This document shows positions 46,970-60,082 of a DNA stretch of 64,000 nucleotides, one piece after another. The DNA comes from Scleromitrula shiraiana. Taxonomy: Eukaryota > Ascomycota > Leotiomycetes > Helotiales > Sclerotiniaceae. The translations under genes and the position numbers were made by a program. Numbering within the stretch: the stretch's first letter is position 1; the number at the start of each line of letters is the position of its first letter. A model generated the notes under the pieces. That model ran no database searches and was not told the origin of the DNA. It was given only the letters and a program-made list of their open reading frames with translations. The stretch is from the NCBI GenBank assembly GCA_028455995.1, contig JABELC010000003.1, forward strand, positions 3,472,001 through 3,536,000, read 5' to 3'.

Positions 46970-48538
46970 AACGGCAGCGGTGCGCCGATCTTGTGGTTTA
47001 ATTACTGGTTGAGTGAATTGGTCCAGCTTCAAACTTGTTGATGGGATGAATTTGATAGGATAAGGGAACTCGATCGAATTGAAAGTCGCGTGAATTTGTG
47101 GTCATCAATGATGAATGAACCGAAGAGTTCTTTAGATAAAGGAACAAAGTATATTATTAAAACTTTTTTTTTGTTTAAACAATGGCGGATGTGGAAAGTA
47201 CAGTAATCGATTCGAACGATTTGAATGGCGCGGGCGTAAGAAAAGTCTGACGTGGGATCAAAGGAGAATGAACGGCCTTTCAATGTTTCCGCAGGCTTAG
47301 ACAATGGATCTAGATGATAATGGATGTGAGAAGATTGAACATAGTATGGAAACCTCGAGTAAAGTATGCATAGATATTTATATATATATAAATAAGGCTC
47401 TTAAATATCGTTGCAGGTGCTATTGATATGTCGCGACCAAGGTTTAATGTATATATCTCTTGATGTGAATGATGAAAGGGTATCTTTAGATTTGGGATTT
47501 GCGATTGTACTTTTTTCTAATGCTCCAGGCAATTGCGAAAGGAAAAAGAAACTCGAAACACCTTTACTAGTGATACACCTTTGTTTTTTTTAAAGAGAAC
47601 ACCTTGTACCGAAAGGAAAAGGAAAAGGAAAAGGAAGAGGAAAAGGAAGAGGAAGAGGAAAAGGAAAAGGAAACAGAGGAAAGAGGAGAGAGAGAGAGGA
47701 AGGAGAAAAGAGGAAAGGAAATATTGATATGATTACTATAGTAGTAAAGATGAAAATGAAAATGAAATCGCAAGAGGAATTAAGAAGGAAATGCGATCAA
47801 TGATATATAGATTTGAGAGTAAGAGAGGATTTTGTATGTATGTACCTTTTGTTTTTGTTATTGTTTTTATTTTTTCCCTTTCTCTTTTCTATTAGATGTT
47901 TATGTAGATAGACATGTAGATAGATATATGTTGTTTCTTTCTCAAATCCATCCAACTAAACAATAGTAGGTAGTACGCAGTAGGTCGTATGTAGTAGGTC
48001 GTATGTAGGTAGGTAGTAGTTGCTATGTGAATAATCATACACTTGCTTGGTAAATGGATATTTTGATAGATGTGCAACGGATAGTGTATACAGTAGTGTG
48101 TGTACTGATACTGATACTGCTAGATGGAAGAAAGTATCGTTGATGCTATTTTTGGATTTTTTGCGATGGATTGATGCTGGTTGAGTCGTGACGGACCTGG
48201 GGGGAGGGAAAAAATGATTTGGAAGTGCTGTGCTGTGCTGTGCTGTGCAGTGTAGTGTACGTGTAGTGCAAGTGCAAGTGGAAAATAGAATAAAAATGTG
48301 GGAAAAAAAAGGGAAAAGAGGGAAAAAAAAGAAAAAAAAAAAAAAAAAAAGAAATTGATTATTGATTATTAATAATCCCCTCCCTCCTCTTCCTCTCTTA
48401 TTAGAATCTATCGTACTATGCCAAAATAGGAAGATTTATTTGAAAGAGGTTCGATTTGTGTTTTATTAGGTATAGTATACTAATTTCTAATAAGGTAAAC
48501 TGTTGATGGTATGTCCTAGGAAGAGTAGTAGTGCTGGA

Positions 48539-48569
48539 CCCTTTGTAAGAGCAAAGCTTTTTACAAGGG
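48539..48569. repeat. Short imperfect hairpin
   Basis: CCCTTTGTAA and TTACAAGGG pair with one bulge around an inner AGC-AAA-GCT stem-loop. Its role is unknown; it could be an RNA hairpin or a fold-back remnant. Confidence 0.45.
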
Positions 48570-49476
48570 TTTTTTATAAACAAGACCTGACCTTGAAGGT
48601 ATAGGAACTTTGCCCCAAGGTAGGTAGGCACGTGGCAAGGCAAGGAGAAGAGAAGAGGGCAGGGCAGGGCAATGGTATGGTTATTCGGCTTACTCAAATC
48701 CCGAATGAGTGAATGAAGGCTTGTATTGCTAAGGTACAATTACCTGTACATTCATAGTTAGTTAATGTTTTACGGTATTCATTTGTTCCAATGATTGCAT
48801 TATGTGTGTGTGTTTATTAGAATTACTAGGTACAGTATAGATAGATTAGTTAACATAACATATGAGAACTCATTCTCAAAATTCAATCCAATTGATTCTT
48901 AATCTCTCTAGCTAGAACTAATACTTCAATTCTTCTCTTCCTTACCTATCTAAGTAGTATATAAGATTATATAAGATTATATCATAGCTTTAGCTTTATA
49001 CTTACTAACTTAGTAACCTGCTAGTATACTATACTACAAAATCACAGTAAAAAAACAAACATTTATAATAATGACTAAAAAAAACCCCCAAAAGTTTAAC
49101 TTCTAGAACTAATGCTTTCAGGGTTCTTCTCGAACCATTCTACTGTAACTGCCCTCCCTCCAGTTAAGTCCCGCCAGTTACCGGCACCAAGCCGATCATT
49201 TTTCCCAAGCTTGGATCTTAGCTGGGTTGGTGGGTTCATCTTTTTTTAGTTTTATTAGACACTACTGTATGTATTACTGTATTGTATGTATGTATGTATG
49301 TATGTATGTATGTATGTATGTAGATAGTTAAGATAGACAGGTACATACCATACTACCTAAATAGTTTACTATCATAGGATTGGTATAGGAATCCGTATGC
49401 GATTCAACCAACCAACGAATGAGATAGTAGAATAAACAAAGTAATGAGTTCTAGCAAAATCCCAATCTCCTAATCT

Positions 49477-49543
<67 letters not shown>
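49477..49543. repeat. (AATC)n tetranucleotide array
   Basis: About 16 uninterrupted units over 67 bp. Confidence 0.95.
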
Positions 49544-49545
<2 letters not shown>

Positions 49546-52007
49546 CATCCGTCATTCTCTCCCATCTTCCCTCCCCCCATCCATCCATCCATCCATCCAT
49601 CCATCCACGAACTTCACAAGTCACAATAAATAAATAAATAAATAAATAAATAAAACAAACCAAACAAACAAAAAAACATACCTAAAACCCCCCCATTACA
49701 ACCATCAACATAAACAACCCCACCACCCAAAGTCCATTTCCCATATCAATACAGTATACCGCCCCTATAATAAATGTCCCTCGCATACCCCATACCGGCA
49801 CATCGCAATGCTCCCTTATTCCTTATCCCTTATCCGTTACCCGTTATACGTTATCCCTTATCCGTTATACGTTATCACGAAGCTAAACTAATCATCGCAC
49901 ACCACACCGGGGGAACTCTTGCTTACGAGAAGAATATGTGGTTGTGGTTGTGGTTGTGGTTGTGGTTGTGGTTTCGAGACTGACTGACTGACTGACTGAT
50001 TGGGGTGCTATTTATGGGTTCTATTTATGGGGTTTATTTAGTTTTATTTATGGACTTTGATTTATGGACTTTGGTTTGCTAGGTCAGGGGTTGCTTGGTT
50101 GGGTGCGTGGTGGTGTGGTTTTAGGATGGGTGTTATGGGTTATGGGTTATGAGGGGAGGGTTGGGTGGTGAGGGTGGTGAGGATGGTGAGGATGGGGGTT
50201 ATGAGGGCTGATTTGCAGGGGTGCGATATGGCTGATGAGACTGCAATTGCGAGTGGTTCGTTTAGGGCTTAGTGGGCTTGGTGGGTGGATTGATTGATTG
50301 ATTGAATGGATGAATGGATGAATGGATGAATGTATGAATGGATGAATGGATGGATGAATGGATGAATGGATGGATGGATGAATGAGGGGGATATGCTAGG
50401 TTTTGGTTGTGTTTATTTTTTGCGGAGAACTAGAACCGATGGGGAATTGGTAGGGATGGTGGGGGTAGTGTTTGTATATGGGAGATGGTATGATATGATG
50501 GATGGTGGGATGGATGGATGGAGGGTGGGATGACTATTTTTAGATTTGGTGATGGTGATGGAAATGGATATGGAAATGGAAATGGAAATGCAGATGCGAA
50601 GCTTGAGTTCTAAGGTTAGGTGAGTGAGATGAGGTGGAATTGTTAACATCAATGGTTTGAAAGATCAATTGATGTGTTGTTTAATTAATACTAGAGATAT
50701 GGGATTGATGGGATAGATGGGATGGGATGGGATGGGATGAGATATTTATTTGGGTAGTTTAATCTAATCTTATATTATATGATATGATATGATATGATAT
50801 CAATAATTTCATCACCTCTAATTGTAATCAAAGTTTTAATTTAATATTCTATCAATATTTTAACTCAATATTTAATAATTCTATTTATTACCTCATCAAT
50901 CATATACAATATCCATCCATCCATCCATCCATACAACAGCACTATAAGCAAGAAAAACAAAACCTCCACTTTCCGATCCAGATACTCGAGTAGATCTAAC
51001 ACAATCCCACCTCTTCTATCCGTCTACCGTAACCTCCCCCTAGACCAAATTCCCATCCTCATCTACACCCATATTTTCTTAATTCATAGGCTATCGACTC
51101 TTCATCTTCGTCTTCAAACCTAAAGGATTCATTCATTCATTAATTCATTTATTCATTAATTAATTATTTCATTAATTAATTATTTCATTCATTCATTCCA
51201 ATAATCCGTCGCGACCTCACTCCACTCATTACTCATATCCACGACCTAACATATGTAATTTTCAAGCGACCATGGTCACAGGATCACGGTGATAGACAGA
51301 TAGACAGAGATCTTACATGCATGAAGTGACGGCTAGTTTACAATCAATTCTATATAGACGTGAATGCGGTAAATATTTCACTTCACTTTGGTATAGTTCA
51401 TGGATATAGATAATAGATAATGAATACAATGTATCGGCCTCGATAGTGGCCCACCTAGAGGCCTTATAGAGCTATGACCACTATAGCTGATCCACTATCC
51501 ACTATCCATTATCGATGGAGTACAGTAGTGAGTACCTATGTATTTGAGATCATCTGTATATCTAGAACTATAGTATTTATAGTAAATAATTTCTGATCGA
51601 CAAGTATATTATCATAATCTTACTGTATGTATGTATCCATTCATTTATTTATTCATTCATTCATTCATTCATATTCTTAACACACCTGCAATATATTAAA
51701 AAAAATATTTATTCTCCTTCTGTCATGTATAGAACTATCAACATAGAACTATGCATACCTTAACATCACATGCACAACTCCCCAAATAATCCGGAATGTG
51801 GAATCTCCGTCCAACCTTACTCACTCTCACATCACATCACATCACATAACATACATACATACATAACATACATCATTAAGCATATCCATATCCATATCCA
51901 TATCCATATCCACACCCACACCCACCAAGCAGTGCAAACATACACAACCAACAAGCCGAGCGGCTCCCTGCGTCTAAGATAAAAAAAAACCAAGACGCGC
52001 CAAAAAG

Positions 52008-52038
<31 letters not shown>

Positions 52039-52294
52039 AAAAGACGCACAAACCAGCCATCCGGATTACAGACACAAACCAGCCATCCATCCGAATCCAT
52101 ATGATTGATATGCAAGTAACATGGACATGGACATGGACATGGACATGAACATGGATCAATAGATCAGAAATGCATGAAATGCATGAAATAGTATCTAGAT
52201 ATATATATATATATTTATAGATGTAAACGAAACACGAAACACGAAACACGAAACCACCCTTGGAAACAAGAGCATATAAAGCCGAGTTTATGTT

Positions 52295-52331
<37 letters not shown>

Positions 52332-52905
52332 CCCTGTTGGATTTCTTACCACACCAGATGTTGATATCTAGGTATCAAACAGTCAGTTAGCTAGCTGTGC
52401 GTCCGCGCTTAAGCAACCGCATAGGGCTGGCTGGTTTGGCTTGGTTTGGTTTGGTTGGGTCTTTCTGCGTTATGGCTTGAGGAGGGCTGAGTCTATATTG
52501 ATATTGATATTGATATTGATATTGATATTGATATTGAGGGATATGGATTGATAGCTTGGCATGCTATCTAGATCCCTTAGGCCATCAAACGGGCGGCAGG
52601 AATAGAGCCCCGAGGCATGGATGAAGGGAAGGATGAGAGATTGAGGGGATGGCGCTGGCGCTGGCGGTGTTGATGTGGAGGAAGTTGAATTGTAGGGGTG
52701 GATGTGTCGATGAATGTCGCACAGACAGGTTGGGGGTTTGTGTAGGGGGTACAGATACTCAACAGTTTAACATCTAGTAAGTGGTAGCTACGAATTAACA
52801 ACTAACTGTTACGAAAGATCTTCTGTTCCCTACCCACCCTCTCATCCCTTGCTCATCCATTTATCCATCCATCCATCCGTCCATCCATCCATCGCTCTCC
52901 GCGCC

Positions 52906-52939
<34 letters not shown>

Positions 52940-55072
52940 CCATACAACCTCAGATAACCAACAAAACACCAACCAACAAAATCAACAACTAACCGAAGCA
53001 AAGAACCACACCCAGAATAACATAACATAGAAGCCCAAACGGGCCGACCATCTCAGTCGCTCGGCTACATACATACATACATACATACGATGACATGAGA
53101 TGAGACGCGAAGCTGCGCATAATCCACCCTCGGGCGTGATATTGTCCGCGCGCCAATTTAATCCTTTGGTTTGAGAATGTACATTAGATAGATAGATAGA
53201 TAGATAGATAGGATATTTAGATTGAGAAGATAAATTCCATCCCATTTCATCTCATCTCATCCCATTTCATCTAAATATATTAGATTTAGTTATCCAAATA
53301 TATTAAGAAAATAAACTATATATATATATACAATGCTATTTATCTGATGAATACAATATAATATAATGTAATGTAATGTCCATCTACATTAAACTCAAAA
53401 ATTCAAGGCATGCAGATCTGTAGAGTGCTAGTAGATGATGGACGATGGACGATGGATCTTGAATGGGTGCGTATAAACAAGTAAGTGCTGGGTATAAGAT
53501 GAGATGGACGACAGGAGAATTACCTCGGGATTCTGGAAAATGGAGGGGGGGGAGCGTTCATTCATTCATCTGTGAGATGGGTGAGGTGAGTAGGTAGATG
53601 ATGTGATGGATAGATGGATTGATAGATTGATAGATAGATAGTATATACCAAAGAAGCAAGCATACGACCGAAAAAATGAATGCATGTGCATAGTTCTTCA
53701 TTTTAGATAGAAAGGTGGATCTACAGTAGATGGGCATTTATTGTAGCATCTCTTTTGTATTCTCTTTGGCTACATTGATTGGTTGACTGACTGGTTGGTT
53801 GCAGTGTTATACTACATCTCAATTCATCTTATCTCGTCCCCTCCATTCCATCATTCATCTCCCACCCACCCACCTTTCACCCAATGTCTACCATCCAACC
53901 CCTCCACGATAGATCATCATATACCCCCCCATCCAGCCCCCAAAAGTAGTAGTAGCAATAAAACCTCACGCATTACCACACAATCCACCGCAAACGAAAC
54001 ACGAAGCCCAATGTCCCGTCCTCAAGACAGAATAAATCAAAGTGCAAGAAACGCGTGCCATTTGCATCTCAATGCCTTTCCCTTTCTTCCCATTCCTTCC
54101 CTTGTCAAAAATGGTTAAGAAAATAAAATTCCACGCCCGACTACGCCACTTCACGCGATTACCATGCATGAAGATATTTTTTTGCCCCTTACCCCTTGAA
54201 CGCCAACTTTAAATCCGTAAAAATACCCATCAAGTGTATAACCAAAGAAATGAGATGAAACGGCCTAGAATCAAAAGGATCGATTTGTGAGTACCGAAAG
54301 ATCAGAAAGTAAAAAAAAAATTAAAATCAAGTAAACACCGAACCAACCCCTTCTTGAAGAGAAACCAAGAATCATCTCGAGTATTTGATATCGTATCATG
54401 CCCGAGTCGAATCGTATTATGTTGTAGAATAAAGGAAACCTCATTATCCCCCGACGTAAGTAATGACGGACCCCAATGATCGTTTCTAAACCCCAATCGC
54501 GTCGAATGAAACACCCGAAATTGTGGACGAGTTGAGAAAAGAGAAATAAGTGAGTGGCGTTAAAACGACACAATGCGGTGCGGGCCGTAGCCATACTTCA
54601 ATTTCATTCATGTTGAATCCTACCCATTCATTTATCGATCGGCCCCCACTAGTCGCGAGTAAATGTAAGGAGGATTCGTCACATCAGGCGCTCTACTGTA
54701 ATCTTTTAGTATCCATCGGCCTCTGCGTAAGCCCATGTTTGAAATGCATCAATCTTTGTTCGCCTTCCTGTCTTCCCCAATCATCTGCCTGAAATTTAAA
54801 CTCGATCTTCATTTTCTGGCTATATGCATGAATTTCAACGCTCTGAAGGAGAGCAAGTGTAGCCAAAGAGAAGAAACTCGAGATCCCAAAAAAGTAAGGA
54901 TAGTGGGAAAATTAATTTGTTTAGACGGTTGAGTAAATGAGTATCTCGACATAATGAAACCAATGAAAGACCATGTAGATTAGGTGGTGCGCCTGCAGTA
55001 AATGTCGATCATATGCTTTGGGGCATCTGTGCGGTTAAGGATGCGTGCGAATGACTAGAGCGATAGCCATTA

Positions 55073-58000
55073 CTAGGTGAATGAAGGTGGTTGAATAGCA
55101 CCGAAGCCACCTTGGTTGGCAACGGCGTCTTCAGTTTTCATGGTGCCATTCAGCAGGGGACAGAGTCTGATAGCACAAGCAAATTTTGTTAGCACAGATG
55201 TTTTTTTTTTCTTGTGGAGAAAAGAACAAGAGAAAAAGTCATGGGAATCCTTTATAATCCATAGGGTGGTCATCCTAGAACAGGCTCCTTGAGCAAGAAC
55301 ACACAACAGCAGCTGTGCCTTTTGTGGTAGGACCTAGAAAGATAACATCCGGAGGAATAACATTAAGTCGAGTTAAAGGCATTGGGGCAATACTTTTTGT
55401 TGGTCCTGATATGTCCAGCTTGTCCACAGTTTGCGCATTTCCTGGCGGTTCCACTAGACTTCTCAACAGTAGGAATTGGTGTGCTGGCTGCAGATGGTGA
55501 ACCACCCAAACCGCTTTGGAGTGCAAGCGATTGCTTGCTCTTTTGCTTTTCACGAGCTTGTCTTCGATCCTTGTTGCGCTCTAGTCGTTGAAGTTCCTTT
55601 TGTATCCTATTGTGAAAAAGTTAGCCCTACGTAGTTTTTTTAAAACAACAAGGTGGATACTTGTCGAAACATACTCATCGACAACAGCTCTATCTTGCTC
55701 TGCATCTCCTGATAAATTCACGGCATATACACTAGAGGGAACACTATTAGTAAAGAGTCTTTACCAACAGGAACAATTTGGGTATCCTTACTCAGACTTA
55801 GAAGCTTCTATCACCTTGCGACGCTTCATGTACTCTCTCCATACTCTTGGGTCCTTGACGGTTTGCTGAACTTCTTGGGTTTGGCCATGATTTCCCACGG
55901 CTACGGTACGGGTAATGCGCATGTACTTTCCGGAAGGGTTATCTGTACTAAATCTACTAATTTGACTAACAGAGTCATCAAATCCTGCTGGTGTAGCCAT
56001 AGAATGTGGTGTAGGTGCTACATCAAATCTTTCGTCCTCATCTATATCTTCCAAATCATTCTGGAGGTGTTCGTCTGCATCGGTTAGAGTCGACTTTTGC
56101 TTCTCCCAAATTTCACGAATGGCGGTATTGTAAAGATGTTCCTGTTTCTTGACATTATAAGTGTGGCCACCATTTTGCTTTTTCTGTGCATCCATAGCAG
56201 CAGCTGAGGTTGCATTTGGACCTTCAACTGCACCAATGTAGCCTCCTTTCATGGAAGTTCTGATCATGCTAAAAGCAACACCACAACCTGAAGGATCACC
56301 TTCGCCATGAAGTTTGAGCATAGCTTTGCCTGTAGTTGCATCTTGGAAAGCTTTGGTGGTACTCCAAGGCGTAAGTTGTTGTTCGACTGGTAAAACATCA
56401 AAGGCTTCACCACTCTCTTCTTTCTCACTCGCTGCTGCGTAGCCGGAATCTGTAAGGTGTCTAACACCAACTTGCATTGCATCGATCATACAAACATCTT
56501 CAGGTTTCACCAACGCTTGAAGGCTTGCAGAATCTGGAATAGAGCTTCCCTCATTTGGACGCCATACTTTGTCAATCTTATCATAAGTCAGAAACTCCTT
56601 TAGCTTTTGCCTGTTCTGCGTGTCGACGGTATCAGGAATATGTGCGGTAAGTTCACTGATTCTAATAAATCTTTGAGGATTATGCCGGATCTTTCGATAA
56701 GCAATCATCTTCACTCGATTCTTTGTAGCGTTTGTGACTCTTCTGGAATGTGGTGAAGGGACTTCAACAAAAGGGAGCTGTTGTCCCGCCACAAACAGAT
56801 TGTCAATATTACGCAAATACCACGAGGTACCGTCAACACCGGTGCTATTCCTGATAACCAGAAAATCGGTGTTCTTCGGGTTGTGTTTATATATCGGAGC
56901 CCGGTACATGGTGTTGTGAATTGTTCGTACTGTCTCCCCTGGGTTCACCCAACCAAAATTCGCGAATGGGGATCTATCTTCTGGCAATAACACAGTAGTA
57001 TCGCCAACCTTATCGTCCGGTACTGGTCTCTCGGTATCCTCGGCATCCTTTCGGCGGTAGTAGTTGATGATTCTACTATTCATACCAAAGTTTGAAAGCA
57101 TCGTAGGCTGCTCTTCGGAATACTCAATAAGTGTGGCGGAAGCATAATGGTCAGCAAGTGTAAGATCTTTGGTTTCTTTGAAAGCCTCCGGTATAGTTTT
57201 GGTTCTCATATCCTTCTTCTTCCGCATTCCCGATTTGCTAAAAGAAATAGGCTGGTTGAGAAACTTTTGGAATTTGAGAAAAGGTCGATGATGTGATCGA
57301 GCTTCTCGAGCACCCAATTTAACCTTGTAATAAGGCCATTGTAAACGAAGAGCAGGAAGACTATGTTCAACTGTTACATTACCAATAGCTGCCCGAATCT
57401 TACTCTGGTGGTTCTCCTTTAGAGCATCATATGCCTCATCGTTGGAGATGTTGAAACGCTTCCTCAAAGTCTTCGAGAGGCTACCAGGTCCTGTTCGAAG
57501 ATTTCCATTAAGTCGTTGACGCTTAGCTGCGGGGTTTACCTTGAGCTCTTCAAGAAGTAGATGAGGATCATTCATATCTAGCAGAGGGCGTTTGGAAGAA
57601 ATTGCTGTAGCTTGATCAAGATTATCAAAAGATGGAACGGCAAATCGGGGTGAATTCATATAATCGGTCTCCGTTTGGGTGATCTTTCTTCGTTTAGAAG
57701 AATGGCCAAGAATCTCTCGCTCCCAATCATCCATCGGTAGATCATCAGATACGTCAGCTTCAACAACTAGAGGTTCAGAAAGTATCTTCGACTCCCAGTC
57801 GTCACAAATCATTTGCAAATCCGCCCAAGTTACTCCTCCCAGCTTCTCATCGGGAGCTGGTTCATCAAAATCAAAGCCTTCATCTTGCTGTTCCTCGTCG
57901 GATGACTCTTCGATGATTGCGACCAATCCTTTTGCCTCTGCTTCAGCCGCACGTTTGCGCTTGTCGCCTGTAGCCGTGCCTGCAGTACGGAATGATTTCT

Positions 58001-58679
58001 CTTGGTCAGGAGCCAGGTCCAAGCTGACTTTCGTAGGTTGTAAAACTTTCGGTTGCTTGAGTGGAACTTTAGGCACAAAGTGCGCCTTCTTCGGAGGGAG
58101 TAGCTCATGAAAATTTAGAGCGACACCAGGTACAAATGTTGGCCACCATTGTTTGAGTAGATCTGCCTCAGATTCCGCTGGTGCAGGTATTGAAAGATCT
58201 TGATTAGCCAACCATTCCCTGTGACCTGGAAAATTTAGCTCCACCAAATCCTCTTCTTCTGCAGGCGATGTAGTTTGTTCTTCTCCTTTGATCGCTGCAG
58301 GCTGCGACTCAGCCTCTTGCATTTCGGCATTTTCCTCGAAGTCGCCGAAAGGTGAAGATTCTCGACCTTCTCCAAATAAATCGTCGGTATCGTTACTCGT
58401 TCCAGCATCATCAGTTAAAGCAGGCAAGTCTCCAGCACTAGGCAGTGAGGCTTCCTCTTCTTCTGGTAAATCATCGTCACTAATATCTTCGTAATCAAGG
58501 GCATCGTCCGCCTTCTCTCCAGCTTCCAAAGGTCGATCGCCAAAAAGTCCTTCGCCCTTTTCCAAGCTATCATTTAACAAAGTCTGAAGCTGCTCATTAT
58601 CTTTTTCTTCTTGCCGCTTCCAGTCGATTTGACTAAATTCAATAGTATCGTTTTGGTCAGCGGATTCGGTGTCGACCAT
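55073..58679 (-). CDS. TAF1: TFIID subunit TAF1
   Basis: Exons 55792-58679, 55675-55731, 55394-55606 and 55073-55166 (minus) give 1083 residues, as expected for fungal TAF1, which lacks the metazoan bromodomains. TAF1 is the scaffold of TFIID and contacts TBP and promoter DNA. The N-terminal 300 residues are acidic, suiting the TBP-binding TAND region. The large central DUF3591 domain spans about 400-850 (FNISNDEAYDALKENHQ, SLPALRLQWPYYKVKL, FGWVNPGETVRTIHNTMYR, GTSWYLRNIDNLFVAGQ). A basic helix (about 970-1010) and a zinc knuckle CANCGQAGHIRTNKKLC close the protein. The last intron (55167-55393) is 227 nt, long for this genome, and interrupts the knuckle just before its last Cys; see findings. 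Start: the ATG at 58679 begins MVDTESADQND and no upstream in-frame ATG is needed. Confidence 0.95.
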
Positions 58680-60082
58680 CTTTGCGATCGTTCTATCACT
58701 CCCAAAGGTGATGAGACCCTAGAAGATTGTGATCATCAAAGTATTACTTTCGCGCATGTATCTACTATCGAATATGAAATTTCTGAAGGTTTGAAAGCTG
58801 TTCCAAGGTTCATGAACGTATTATTATGGCAAAAGGTCGAAGGTCTGGAATGTAGTTGTATGGTAGTGATGAAATGGAATTTGGAGAAAGTAAAGTGCGC
58901 AACTAGTGCGTAAAGCTTACTCTAATGACAAGGCTACGCGTTAATGGATGTATTGAAAACAATCACTGGCCAATAAATAAAGTGGGACCTTGCTTGACCT
59001 TATTGAATTTGAATCCTCGACTTTATATTTCCTTCAACGCCCTACGGTATCATATATTCAAGAAACGAATCTAAATAGAATTCAATGATTTCCCTAAATA
59101 AACTTTAAGAAATCGGTTATTTTAATGTTTAAATATATTAAAAGTTTAAATATTGATATGTTAAATTTATAATCAATTAAAAATTGAATTTTATATAATA
59201 TAAATTAATCAAATTTAAATTTAAAGATTAATTTTAAATAAATTTCAAATAAACTTTAATTAAAATTTATTATTAAATTTGAAATTATATTTAAAATAAC
59301 ATCATTATCAATTTTATATTCTAATTATAAAATTATTCAATTTTTTAATAAATTTTTATTAATTAAAAGTTTATTTAATTCTTTATCAATTTAATCTAAT
59401 CTATATAAATATAATTTTAAATTATAAAGTTTTAATTATTTCTAGTTAATTTTAATTTCCTTTTTATAAATCAATAATTTTATTATTTTAAATAAAAATA
59501 ATTTTCTATAAAATTTAAAAATATATTTATATTACTTTTTAATATATATTATCAATATTAATTTAAATATATTAATAATAAAAAGAATATAAATATTATA
59601 TTAATCTAATTTTATACAATTATTTAAAATAAACCTAAATATCTAAATTAAATTTATATTAATAAAAAATCATTTCCTAAAAATCAACTTATAATATAAT
59701 TAAAATTTGAATTATAATGCAAAAATTTCCTTCCCTAAATAATATTCAAGAAATCCCTGAATAGGTGATACCGTAGGGAACAAACTTCATATAATACAAA
59801 ACCATGTAGTCAAGAATGTTATTCTGACATGAAATATTCAAATACAACTTGCTGTTCTTTCAAGTTGGGTTATATGTTCATATTGTACTGCGTATTTGAA
59901 GAACCATACAGACATACATAGCAGATGTAAGGGATTCCCCACCATACACCTAGATAGTAGTGGATGGCTCATGATTCACAACTTCCTCATTCACCGAAAT
60001 ATCTAAAAGCAAGCAATTGAAAGAATATACGAGAAATACCACTGCCATCTTCTATTTTATTTACCTAAGGTCAACTCCTATC
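58680..60082. other. Divergent spacer containing an AT island
   Basis: Upstream region of TAF1 (-) and D-serine dehydratase (+). A plus ORF at 58611-58913 overlaps the TAF1 start and has no domain. The middle is occupied by the TIR-bounded island listed separately. Confidence 0.55.
59040..59778. mobile_element. AT-rich relic bounded by terminal inverted repeats
   Basis: CCCTACGGTATCA at 59040-59052 is matched exactly by the inverted TGATACCGTAGGG at 59766-59778. After two unmatched bases a further TATTCA match extends the pair to about 21 bp. The inside (about 700 bp) is almost pure A and T, without ORF. This fits a non-autonomous DNA transposon decayed by RIP. No clear target duplication was seen. 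Confidence 0.6.

Larger units (their letters stand above)
46970..55072. other. 8.1-kb gene-free region upstream of RLM1
   Basis: No ORF here has a recognisable domain or splice pattern. It is filled with short tandem arrays of many different units: AAAAGG (47611-47673), GCTGT (48229-48248), GTAT (about 49285-49322), AATC (49477-49543), ATCC (49578-49606), AAAT (about 49626-49653), GTGGTT (49939-49972), ATGAATGG (about 50305-50390), CATATC (51881-51911), GGACAT (52118-52148), TATGTA (52291-52331), TATTGA (52496-52535), CA (52918-52939), CATA (53067-53088) and TAGA (53185-53210). A hairpin lies at 48539-48569. The part near RLM1 is its promoter; the far end is the 3' flank of TAF1. Confidence 0.6.

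Noticed and set aside
49477..49543. Tandem repeat checked as a CRISPR-like array
   Set aside because: Pure 4-bp microsatellite without spacers; the genome is eukaryotic.
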